From: Tilletiaria anomala UBC 951
Taxonomy: Eukaryota; Basidiomycota; Exobasidiomycetes; Georgefischeriales; Tilletiariaceae
Length of the DNA stretch: 64,000 nucleotides
Assembly: GCF_000711695.1 (NCBI RefSeq)
Contig: NW_013546961.1
Span: 1 to 64,000, forward strand
Direction: 5' to 3'
This document shows, one piece after another, positions 1 to 8,823 of the stretch (positions are counted from its first letter, which is position 1; each line of letters begins with the position of its first letter). Both the position numbers and the translations under genes were made by a program. The notes below the pieces were generated by a model, which ran no database searches, had not been told where the DNA came from, and saw nothing but the letters and a program-made list of their open reading frames with translations.

Positions 1-1
1 G

Positions 2-2208
2 CTCGCGGCGCTTGAGGTTAAGGCGCAAGACGTGGCCGCCGCCCTGAGCAAACAGCAGCACGATCATGCTGATGCGCTTGCGAGCGCTGCGGCGGCGCAC
101 GAGGCCGCACTGGCCGCCGCAAACGACACCAATGCAGCCGAGCGCGATGAAAAGGACGCACACTTTCAGCAGGTGCAGGCGCTCGTTGGTGCGCATGCGG
201 CTGAGCGCGATGCGCTGCAGGCGCAGCTTGCAGACGCCGCCAGCGGGCGCAGCGACAAGGAAGCGCACATCGCGCAGCTGCAGGCGCTCGTCGACGCGCA
301 CGCGGCCGAGCGCGATGCGCTGCAGGCACAGCTTGCAGACGCAGCCAGCGGGCGCGGCGACAAGGACGCGCACATTGAACAGTTGCAGGCGCAGCTTGCA
401 GACGCCGCCAGCGCGCACGGCGACAAGGATGTGCGCATCGCGCAGCTGCAGGCGCTTGTCGACGCGCACGCGGCCGAGCGCGATGCGCTGCAGGCACAGC
501 TTGCAGACGCAGCCAGCGGGCGCAGCGACAAGGAAGCGCACATCGCGCAGCTGCAGGCGCTCGTCGACGCACACAATGGCAACGTCGCGCAGGCCGTCGC
601 GGCGGCAGCGAGCGAGTATGCGGGCACACTCGATGCACTCAAGGCTGAGCATGCAAAAGAGCTCGAGGGCCTCCAGCGCGCGCAGGCTGATGCCCTTGAC
701 GCCGCACTGCACGAAGAGCACACAAATGCGCTCGCGGCCGCGCAGCAGGCCCACGCGGATCAGCTGGCCGCCGCGGCCTCTGAACACGCCACCAAGCTGT
801 CCGAGACGAGTGCTGCACATGAGGAGGCGCTCGCTGCGCTCCGCGCGGAGCACGACAGGGAGCTTGCGGACGCTGTCAACGCCGAGAGCCAGAAGCACGC
901 GGACAAAATTGCTGCATTGCAGGCCGACGTTGACGCGCAGGAGCTTAAGCTGCAAGAGCATTACGACCGCGCACAGGCAGCTGCCGGCGCCGCGCACTCG
1001 ACTGATCTCAACGAGCTCAAAGCCAGCTTTGAAAAGACAATCCAGGAGATGCGCGCAAGCCACGAGGCGCAGATTCAGCGCCTTCAGCAGGAGAAAGAGA
1101 AGGATCTCACCGAGCTTAAGACGGCCATCGAAGCGCACAAGAAGACGAGCCAGCTGGATGTCGAAGCAACGCGCGCCGACCTCGAGCGCACACGCGCCAA
1201 GCTCGCACAGGCCGAGGACGAGCGCAGGCAGGCCGCTGAGCGCGCGGTTGTCCTCGAGGAGTCGCTGCAGAGCACCAAGGCGAGCATGGAGCGTGTCGCC
1301 GCCGCATCTACGCCGAACGACGAAGTGGAGAAACTGCGCGCGCAGTTGGCGCAGACCGAGCGCGATCTTGCCGAGTCGCAGCAGGCCTTCCAGCAGGCGC
1401 AGGACGCCTTTGCTGACCAGTTTGACGCACTCAGCAAGACCCAGTCGCAGAGCGGCGTCGAGAGCGCCGAGAAGCACGCCAAGGAGCTGCAGAAACGCGA
1501 GGATGCACATGCGGCCCATCTCGAGGAGCTCGACGCCAAGAGGCAGGCAGACGCCAAGGAGATACAGTCGCTCAAGGAACAGCTGGCCGACACTGTACGC
1601 GCCAAGGATGATGTTCAGACCCAGCTTAGCAAGGCCAATGCCGCCACCGCCGCCAAGGACGCTGGTCCCGAGTCTAACGGCAGCACGAATGGTAGCGCTA
1701 ATGGTACTTCTGATCCGGTGAGCTGAGGATGCTGCTTTCTCCATTTGGCGGAAGAGCGTGAAGCTGACCGCATGTTGCAATGCGTCTTTGTTTGCTTTCT
1801 GCGCTCAGTCGGAGCTCGTGAAGCTGCACGCCACGCACACAACCAAAATGGAGACGCTGACGCGCGAGCACGAGGAACGCACGAAGGAGCTACAATCGCA
1901 GCTGGAGGAGCTGACAAACAGGACGCAGAAGCTAGAGGCGGATCTGGCCAAGCGGGACCTCGAGTAAGTGGCACGATGAATGGCTTGCATCGCCGCCATG
2001 AGAGGACGGCATACGCAAACCTCTGGTCGGCCGGCTACAGTAGATCCTCGCGCAGCATTTCACTGATCATTGGACTTGCACCCACTTTGGCAGACTGAGA
2101 TTCGCTACAGAAGATGCTGGAGACGCGGACACGCTTCGTATCGAGATCAAGGACCTCCAGGCGCAACTAGAGGCTGCTCTCTCTTGCGAGGGCCAAAAGG
2201 CGGCATAA
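2..2208 (+). CDS. Long coiled-coil protein, 3' part (N-terminus outside window)
   Basis: The frame is open from the first bases, so the start lies upstream. Exons are 2..1717, 1809..1963 and 2094..2208. Both introns (91 and 130 nt) are GT-AG and join in frame, and the protein ends with SCEGQKAA. The visible part, about 660 residues, is almost all charged, Ala/Gln/Glu-rich heptad sequence with no breaks, as in a filamentous or cytoskeletal coiled-coil rod. Residues about 43-180 of the visible part are near-identical 35-residue repeats of exactly five heptads. A short Ser/Asn/Gly-rich hinge (SNGSTNGSANG) precedes the last coiled-coil segment. No CAP-Gly, motor, zinc-knuckle or GRIP domain is visible in this portion. 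It could be a CLIP-170/restin-like, golgin-like or tropomyosin-like protein; the missing N-terminus would decide. The coding call is firm and the function unknown. Confidence 0.8.
158..574 (+). repeat. Tandem 105-bp coding repeat (35-residue, five-heptad unit)
   Basis: Units start at 158, 263, 431 and 536, with a shortened 63-bp unit at 368-430. Each full unit encodes a version of the stretch beginning AHIAQLQALVDAH, followed by AAERDALQAQLADAASG and a charged end such as RSDKE. The unit starting at 431 is nearly identical at the DNA level to the one at 263, including silent positions, which points to recent duplication or gene conversion. A length of five heptads keeps the coiled-coil register, so copy number can vary without breaking the rod. 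Confidence 0.9.
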
Positions 2209-2492
2209 AGATGAAAAGTACGAAAAGTACATTCGTATTTTGTTCAACGTCATTCCTTCTATTTGGCCACGGTTCTATTCGTTATACCCCTTTCACTTCA
2301 TTCTTGACCGTTCAATCAATTTCAGTTTACACGCGTGATGGATCTGCTTTCACCAAATCGCATGCGGAAGCGGATGATGCGCAGGTGCCGAGTTTTGCTG
2401 TCGACCCTCCAGCCTGGCCAGCCAAAACGTCAGCCTCTTCATGAAGTGCAACGTAAGGTAGTGCCCTAGTGCAAGCTAGATTGAGGAGGCAT

Positions 2493-4177
2493 TCATACAA
2501 GCTCGCCGAAATCTTCAACAGAGATTGGGACGCCAATATCGAGATCCGCGCCAGCACCATCCCCCTTGATCACTGCCCTTGTGAGGGGTACGCCGACGTC
2601 GACGTCCCTACAACTCGTATCCATGCCCTCGTCTGCGGCAGCCAAGCCCAAAAGACCTATGGTGTGGCCTTCGCTGTGCCCCAGGAGGTGAGGCTCAAGC
2701 GGTAGAGCTTGCTTGCTCGACGTCGAGCGAGGCCCAGACCAACCTTTGCCGCTCGTAATGTCCAAAATGTTCGAGCTGAGTGTGATGCGCATCGGTAGGT
2801 TGGCCGAGAGGTGGGTCTCCAATTTGTCTGCAGCTACAGAGCGAGTCCATGGTGGCCATGATCGACGCGTACTTACGAAATCGGACAAGTTCAACTCGAC
2901 CTCGTGGGCCCTTGCGCTGGTACGGCCACCGACGGCTCCCGGTATCGGAGCAGGTGGCACGCAGATCAAGCGGAGGTCAGCATACACTCGGATCAAGCCG
3001 CCACTGTCGGCTGACTCCAACGGTTGACTCGCTCTCGCGCCTTTGTCAGACGCACGGCCCGCGTGAGTGACATTCGAGCCGCACAAAGCCACACTGGCAG
3101 CATCGTGGATGCTTGCGACGACAGCTATGAGTGTAAGCACAAGCGGCGCAAATGTCGGGGCCGGTGGTGTATTGAGATGCGTCGATAGTGTCCTGATCAG
3201 TTGTCAATGCAGACATCGCGTCAGAATTAGCATGCCTGGGGTTCGGATGTACTAATGCCTCTGGAAATTACGCACTTGAAAGCCGCTTGGCAAGTATGAA
3301 GAAGCTTGGTGAGTAGTAGTGAGAGCTTCAGCAGGCTTTCGCAGGCTGCCGCTGCTCGAGGGGAGCTTGGGTGAGATCTTGGTGCTGTACTTTGCTTTGT
3401 AGGTCTGTCGTTTTTGGGGGGTGACACGAACATGCATTAGCGGACGGCTCCTTTGTGTTGAAGATAGAAAACTTACATCAAGTGCATCGTCGCAGCGCTG
3501 ACAGATTCGCCTGCCTTACCCCCACGCGATGGTTTCTTGCGTTTTGTCCCTGTTCTTGAGGAGCACCCCACGGCACTTTCCCTTCCATGCTCGTTTGGCT
3601 TCGTTACAGCAGCTGCATTTGTTGATGGCATTGGGCCAGCGCCAGAACCTGCATTATCTGATGCCCACATGGAGTTGTATGCAGCGAGTACATCGCGCAA
3701 GACAACCCTTGCTGTACATTTGTGCAGCACGAATTGGCGTTGGGAATCCTTTTCAGCTGACGCCTCTTTTAGGCTCAAAATGCTACTTCCACCCGTGCCA
3801 TACTCGTAGCTCTTGTAAGCTTCTGTTTGCTTCTGTCCTCTTCTCTTGCCTGGACGCTTGCCTAGGTCATGCTGCGGCACAACCCTGCCAGAGCATCTGC
3901 GCACGGCTTCCACGCCGCTGTACCACTTTGCGCTGTTAAATTGTACGCCATGCTTGTAATGGATGCGGTGGAGGAGGAAGAGCTCAGAATCGAGCGTTTG
4001 CAAGCATGGGAGAAGCGTACGTATCACCAAAGTGCGAATCTGCTTGGAGAGCATCGCAATGCTCGGCTTCGGCGCTGCTACAGCGTCATCTGACTCCTGA
4101 AGGGAGGACGAGGATGCAGTTGCCAATGTACCGGCAGCAGCAAGGCGCGCTCGCTTGCGTGGCTGATGGCCACCCAT
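2493..4177 (-). CDS. NEPRO-like (nucleolus and neural progenitor) N-terminal domain protein
   Basis: Proposed exons on the minus strand are 4177..3477, 3404..3276 and 3192..2493. The introns (72 and 83 nt) have donors GTAAGT and GTGCGT, acceptors CAG and a possible CTAAT branch site. The start is the first ATG in frame (MGGHQPRKRAR), which opens with a basic, nuclear-localisation-like stretch. Residues about 55-100 (LDSELFLLHRIHYKHGVQ, then KWYSGVEAVRRCSG) match the pattern of the Nepro/DUF4477 family, in which a helix with an L-(Y/H)-R-x-x-Y-K-x-x-x-Q motif is followed by an arginine-rich helix. That family is nucleolar and has been linked to RNase MRP/rRNA processing. Exon 2 (CESLLKLSLLLTKLLHTC) and the start of exon 3 (PTFAPLVLTLIAVVASIHD) supply the hydrophobic helices expected next. 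The last 150 codons look non-conserved, so the true C-terminus and any further intron are uncertain. Confidence 0.5.
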
Positions 4178-4807
4178 TCTGACTAGCAACAAGTGTGATG
4201 CTGATTGCCGCAGAGGTATGTGCTGCCAGTCCTAAAACGCCCCGGGCAAGCCGTCGAAACCGATCGAAGCGTGTAGGAGAGGTGCATAAAAGTGAATGCC
4301 AACAGTGTAACCCTTTGCATCTGGGCTAACCCCCTCTTTCTCTCTCCGTAGCACACGAGACATAAAAGTGCCCAAGACTTCGATTGCCATTCGGTGCAAT
4401 TAATTCAAGCCCTTGCCCTCCTTCGTCTGACCTCCGCAGCCACAACCCAATAACATGGTATCAATCAAACCCTTTACACCGCATGTACAATCTGATTGCT
4501 TTTGCAACCCCCGCACACCAACCTGCCTGCATGCGCAACGGCATTCCCACGCAAAAAGGTTTGCCAAGTCAGACACGCACTCATGCTCATGAGTCCTCAC
4601 GCGATGCGTGCCCGCTCTCTCATGACACGAGATATAAAGACGTAAACGGCTCACGCAGGGATAACCCATTCAATGAAATCATTTCTGTTGCAGGGAAGCC
4701 AGCTTTTCAGCATTGCGCTTCCGCCTCTGCAACGAACCTCAGCTTTCTCTTTGAACATCAGTTTCGCTTGCCATACCTGCACTCAACATTTTCAAGAGGC
4801 TTTCCTC
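4178..4807. other. Intergenic region, possible promoter
   Basis: No convincing coding frame is seen. The related strings ACGAGACATAAA (from 4353) and ACGAGATATAAA (from 4627) occur 274 bp apart; the second contains a TATAAA (4633-4638) about 170 bp ahead of the small ORF at 4808. The open frame covering much of this stretch (from 4384) has no recognisable composition or domain and is not called. Confidence 0.35.
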
Positions 4808-4906
4808 ATGGCCCCGTCCGTCATTGATTCTACGAAGGAAAGTGTCACTGCCGTGGAGCAGAGCAATCAAATCAGTGCTGATACTGCCCAGATATGCGGT
4901 TGCTGA
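4808..4906 (+). CDS. Candidate small ORF, 32 residues
   Basis: An ATG in good context (TCATGGCC) opens a 32-codon frame encoding MAPSVIDSTKESVTAVEQSN followed by QISADTAQICGC and a stop. It is hydrophilic with a terminal Cys-Gly-Cys. It is not a basidiomycete lipopeptide pheromone, because the cysteine is not four residues from the end. A TATAAA at 4633-4638 and a pyrimidine-rich leader lie upstream. There is no homology I recognise and random ORFs of this size are common, so this is only a candidate; transcript evidence would be needed. Confidence 0.2.
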   Translation: MAPSVIDSTKESVTAVEQSNQISADTAQICGC

Positions 4907-5635
4907 GCGCCCCCCCTGGCTAGGAAATCCTGCGCCTTGGTAGTGAGGCAAACGTCAAAGGAAGGGGTGCCAGGAGCGATTGGACGCTCTTCGGGATGTC
5001 ATGCTTCTGGGTGGCAGCGGCCGTCTTAGTGAGCGTTTGAGGAGATGAGTTGCCTAGACGCTGATGCCGTAGAGCAGCGAGGTGTGCAGCTCCGAACCAC
5101 CGACAGCAAATGACATGAATGCCAGTGGGGAAGACTCCATCGTATCCAAGGAGTACAGCTGTAGGGACGCTAGGGAGGTACCATGCTCTGTGATGAGGTG
5201 TGTTGACGGTTTCCGTCCCCATCCATGGCAACGCGCATCTTGTTTTACTTTGCGACCTGGAAGGTAATGAAAGCAGCAACAAATGTCGCTTCGCCTCCGC
5301 TATTGAGGACTGAGCGTGTCGAGATGAGATTCTCGAACAGGGCTAGTACAACCAAGACATTCGCGTAGGACATTGCCGCGCATGTGCGTGTGACGTGGTC
5401 GAAGCTCGTAGTGGAGAGGCGGCCACCGCAGTGGGTGGTGTTGAGATTACCCCACCTGCTGCGTCGATGAATCGTGGAAACAAGGCTGCTTGGAAGTCGG
5501 TGCTGAGTGACAGTGTGGTGACCATGGTGTGACTGCGTCAGTGTCGATGATGGATCGCACAGCCTTGTACAAGTTTGTCAGGCGGTTTGGTGGGGCGCCT
5601 CTGTGCGCCAATGGAAAGGCGGCGTGCGTACACCC
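4907..5635. other. No confident gene; scattered minus-strand coding-like stretches
   Basis: Read on the minus strand, short pieces resemble protein, for example RLTNLYKAVRSIIDTDAV near 5.6 kb and LSLSTDFQAALFPRFIDAA near 5.5 kb. They sit in different frames and I could not join them with plausible introns. They may be the downstream part of the unrecognised gene at 5636-6300, or a relic of it. Confidence 0.25.
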
Positions 5636-6300
5636 CTAGTCCACAATTTGCTGTTCTCCAAAAGAATGATCGTCCATTACCATAGACAAGAAGGCTTTGA
5701 CGACGTTCCGACGAGTGTCCCTTGCTATGCGCTTGCGGTCCGTTTGCACGAGTACCTGGGTGCCCGCACTAGCAAAGAGTACAAAGCCATCCGGAAAGGT
5801 GCCCTCGAATTCGACGACCGATATGAAGATATTGACAAAGCCGGACCCGTCAAATTTTTGGCCGTGGACGCGGACAATGCTGTCTTTGAGCTTGCCCAGC
5901 GTGTTGATTTTCAGCTGGTCAGCTTTAATGCCTAGATGGGCAAAGATGTGCTCCATGTTCACTTTTTGCAGGTTCTTGCTGGCGATGCGCACAATCCACT
6001 GGCAAACTCGTCTTTGTTGTACCCATGGCTACGTGGAGGGCGCAGTCTCAGCATCCGTGCCCATGATCCACTTTCACAGACTTGATAGCTTCCATGTGCC
6101 ACTCACATGAACGCTTCACATGCTTCTCGAATGGAAGGCACATCAAAGCCGCTGATAGCTCCGGTGGCACTGCTCGAGTTGGAGTACGGAGCGTAGCCTG
6201 ATCCTTCGGTTGGATTGAACGCCTGTAATAATGCCTCGTTCACACTCCAAAAGTACGCCGTGCGATTGGTATATGTGTACGGCAGGCACGCGACCTTCAT
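5636..6300 (-). CDS. Unrecognised minus-strand gene, partial or decaying
   Basis: Two open stretches fit one model: 6300..6108 (starting MKVACLPYTYTNRTAYFW) and about 6011..5636. They are joined by a GTGAGT donor and a CAAAG acceptor so that the reading runs ...PSIREACEAF-IRVCQWIV... . The predicted product has amphipathic helices, then a strand-rich part (FVNIFISVVEFEGTFPDG, FVLFASAGTQVLVQ). Codon choice is rich in AAG, AAC, GTC, GGC and GAC, as in the neighbouring genes. I do not recognise the family, and both ends are uncertain. The opposite strand is also open over part of this region, so a shadow effect cannot be excluded; the minus strand is preferred because it stays open through 6300-6108, where the plus strand does not. 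Confidence 0.3.
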
Positions 6301-7488
6301 TATCGATCTGAAGCTTTGAGCGTGTGCAATGGTGCAGCGCGAGCTTACGAGTGGGCAAGCGTCGGGGCATGATCGGCACCTTTCGCTTGCGCAGCATCAT
6401 CACATACTTTCCATCTACATCGTTCTCATCTTTCTAGCCGGTGTAAATTTGGTTGCCAAGTGTCCACTGCCAATTTTAAACCCGGGAAAAGTCTTCCTGA
6501 GCTTGTCAGCATTGCCGTGGTCCTTGAGCGACCGTCCGCTTGCTCCTTTTCGATCAGGTGCAATACCAGCAGTGAGATTGTGAACTGCATTGCGCGGCGA
6601 TATGAAGAGAATGTCTAAGAATTCAGCCGCGCTTGGCTGATTCAACAGCGAGGGATGCCAAAGCGCACTTTGCTACATAAAGCCACCCAGATGACCGATC
6701 TTTTATCCACAGCCACACTTCGGCTGCTTCAGGGTGTAGGCCAGTAATCCGAAGGAATTACCCGGTAATTTAGCCGTTCTCAAGCCGACCATCTGATTAT
6801 ACACCATGCTGTCCTTGTCAAATACGGTACACCACCTGCCGTGGATGTTGCCGTTGGCCCCGGGGTCCTTCAGGGCACGGTCGTTCTTTCAAAGAGCAGA
6901 GGCCATGGTAACGCCATGCAGCAAAGTGATAATATTCCGTCCCAGTTACTCAGGCCCTTTGGGTCGAGCTAGAAGGGACATGACGACCTGCGCAACGTCG
7001 CGAATGCAGCTCGACCATATAGATACTCTGCCGGTGCATGAGAGGTGATCAGGAGACAAGTGTGGAGCATTCTACGCGGCGTGTGCGTAAGTCGTCGGCA
7101 CGGATCACACAGCGGCAATTGTTGATCGCGGGTGGGGAGTTTCGGTGCAACCTGCAACGGCGCGCGAGCACCTCTCAGTCACCAAGAGACCAGAGATGAG
7201 CGTCGTTGCCATCGTCATCGCCAACACCGCCATCCTGAGTGTAAGCTGCTCTCGCTAAGTCGCTCTCCGGCTCTTGCCAGTTGCCTTCATTACACCTTGC
7301 CGGGTTCCTGATTCTAGCTGGCGCAAGACACAGCCGTTGTTGCGTATGCCCGACGTGTCTGCTACAATAGGCCAGCTGTAGTCTTTCATCCTCGGTTTCA
7401 TCTGATTCTGGATACCATCGCTCCGCATCTGCGCTAGTCGGTCGCATCGGCTCGATCACCGCAGACAATCGCCAAAGCAGCGGCCAAG
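6301..7488. other. No intact gene; possible relic on the minus strand, ARPC4 promoter at the right end
   Basis: On the minus strand one frame reads protein-like over about 6.4-6.95 kb (for example GRWCTVFDKDSMVYNQMVGL and AEFLDILFISPRNAVHNL) but is interrupted. Near 7.23 kb a minus-strand ATG opens a signal-peptide-like run (MAVLAMTMATTLISGLLVT) that soon ends. Neither could be built into a complete gene. The final few hundred bases must contain the promoter of ARPC4. Confidence 0.3.
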
Positions 7489-8643
7489 ATGGTGCGTTCC
7501 CTCTTCTTCTGTTGCACTTTAATAGGCATACGATAGAAAGCAATGACTTCGAAAACAGTGGAAGCGCCGAACTAGAAGCTGACACCGAATGGGTCAATCT
7601 ACGTTATCTCCTTCCTTTGCGCTTCGCAAACCATACGGACTGATGCCTCACGATAATCTGGTTTGCGCCGACGTAGTCCAACACACTGCGGCCATACCTC
7701 AGCTGTGTCAGGTCCACCCTGACGGCAGCCATGCTTCTCGAGAACTTTGGATCGCAGACCGTCGAGCGGCATAACAGTGCGTGTCAACTTCTGCTTCCTT
7801 CTTCAACGCGGGCTGCACCCTAGCATAACAGCATGGGCCTGGTCTTCGTGACCCTCTTTGATACCAGTAGCAACCCATCGTGTTCCATTGATATGATTAT
7901 TGACTCTTCTGATCCATGATATCAGAGCCCGAGGTAGAAGCAGCGACGTCGAAAGAAGTCCTGCTGAAGCCCCTCATGATCTCACGCAATGAGAATGAAA
8001 GAGTCTTCATCGAGCCATCCATCAATTCCATCCGCCTCTCCATCCGCATCAAACAGGCAGACGAAATCGAACGCATCCTCTGCCACAAGTTCACTAGATT
8101 CATGATGCAGCGCGCGGAAGGCTTTGTCGTGCTCAGGAGAAAGCCGATACCAGTGAGTGCCGTAGGGGCATCGGCAATCGCAGTTTTTGCATGTATAAGC
8201 TCGCGATAACGATCATGTTAACGCTCACATTTTTCTAGGGCTACGATATCTCTTTCCTCATCACCAACGCACACTCAGAGACGATGCTCAAGCACAAGCT
8301 TGTAGACTTCATCATCCAGTCAGTCACAGTCCCCATTTCCTTTTGCTTTCGCCCTTACCCCTCATCTTGTCCTTACATCGATTCCTCTACTCACATGGCG
8401 CCCGCTCATCTGTCCATCGGAACGCAGATTCATGGAAGAAGTAGACAAGGAAATCAGCGAAATGAAGCTCAGCCTTAACGCTCGAGCTCGTATCGTAGCA
8501 GAGTCTTATTTAGGGACTGTGAGTGACCGAGTTCGGTCATGTGTGCAGTAGATCGGCGGTGCCTCTCCCATTGCGAGAGACCCTTCTCCATGCTGACTGA
8601 GCCTCGCTTGTCCTTTCCATTTCCTGAAAAGTTTGCACATTGA
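7489..8643 (+). CDS. ARPC4: Arp2/3 complex subunit 4 (p20)
   Basis: Six exons: 7489..7491, 7677..7776, 7926..8152, 8239..8318, 8428..8518 and 8632..8643, giving about 170 residues, the usual family length. The sequence matches the family along its whole length: [89 protein letters not shown] and the ending ESYLGTFAH. ARPC4 is a core structural subunit that, with ARPC2, holds the Arp2/3 complex together and contacts the mother actin filament during branch formation at endocytic patches. The first coding exon is only the ATG; intron 1 (185 nt) follows it directly. Intron 4 uses a GTCAGT donor. All joins are fixed by conserved sequence. The neighbouring MED12 ends 181 bp downstream on the other strand. 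Confidence 0.97.
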
Positions 8644-8823
8644 GATGCTTAGTATGAAGGTACATTACGCTGATGTACATGACGTGTCTCATGCATGATG
8701 AGGATGCGATTACGATTATGCGAGAAAGGACTTTGCTACATGCATGCGAAACCTCGCGTGTAAGATATTCAACCATTCAGCGTCGTGCTCAGCAGCAACA
8801 CATCATGAAGGACGACGGCTGCT

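Noticed and set aside
4808-4906. The small ORF as a mating pheromone precursor
   Set aside because: Basidiomycete pheromone precursors end in a CaaX box with Cys four residues from the end; this one ends Cys-Gly-Cys.
7175-7787. Protein-like minus-strand frames, including [17 protein letters not shown], that suggested a divergent gene
   Set aside because: They are antisense shadows of ARPC4 exon 2 and its flanking intron, which are fixed by strong ARPC4 homology on the plus strand.
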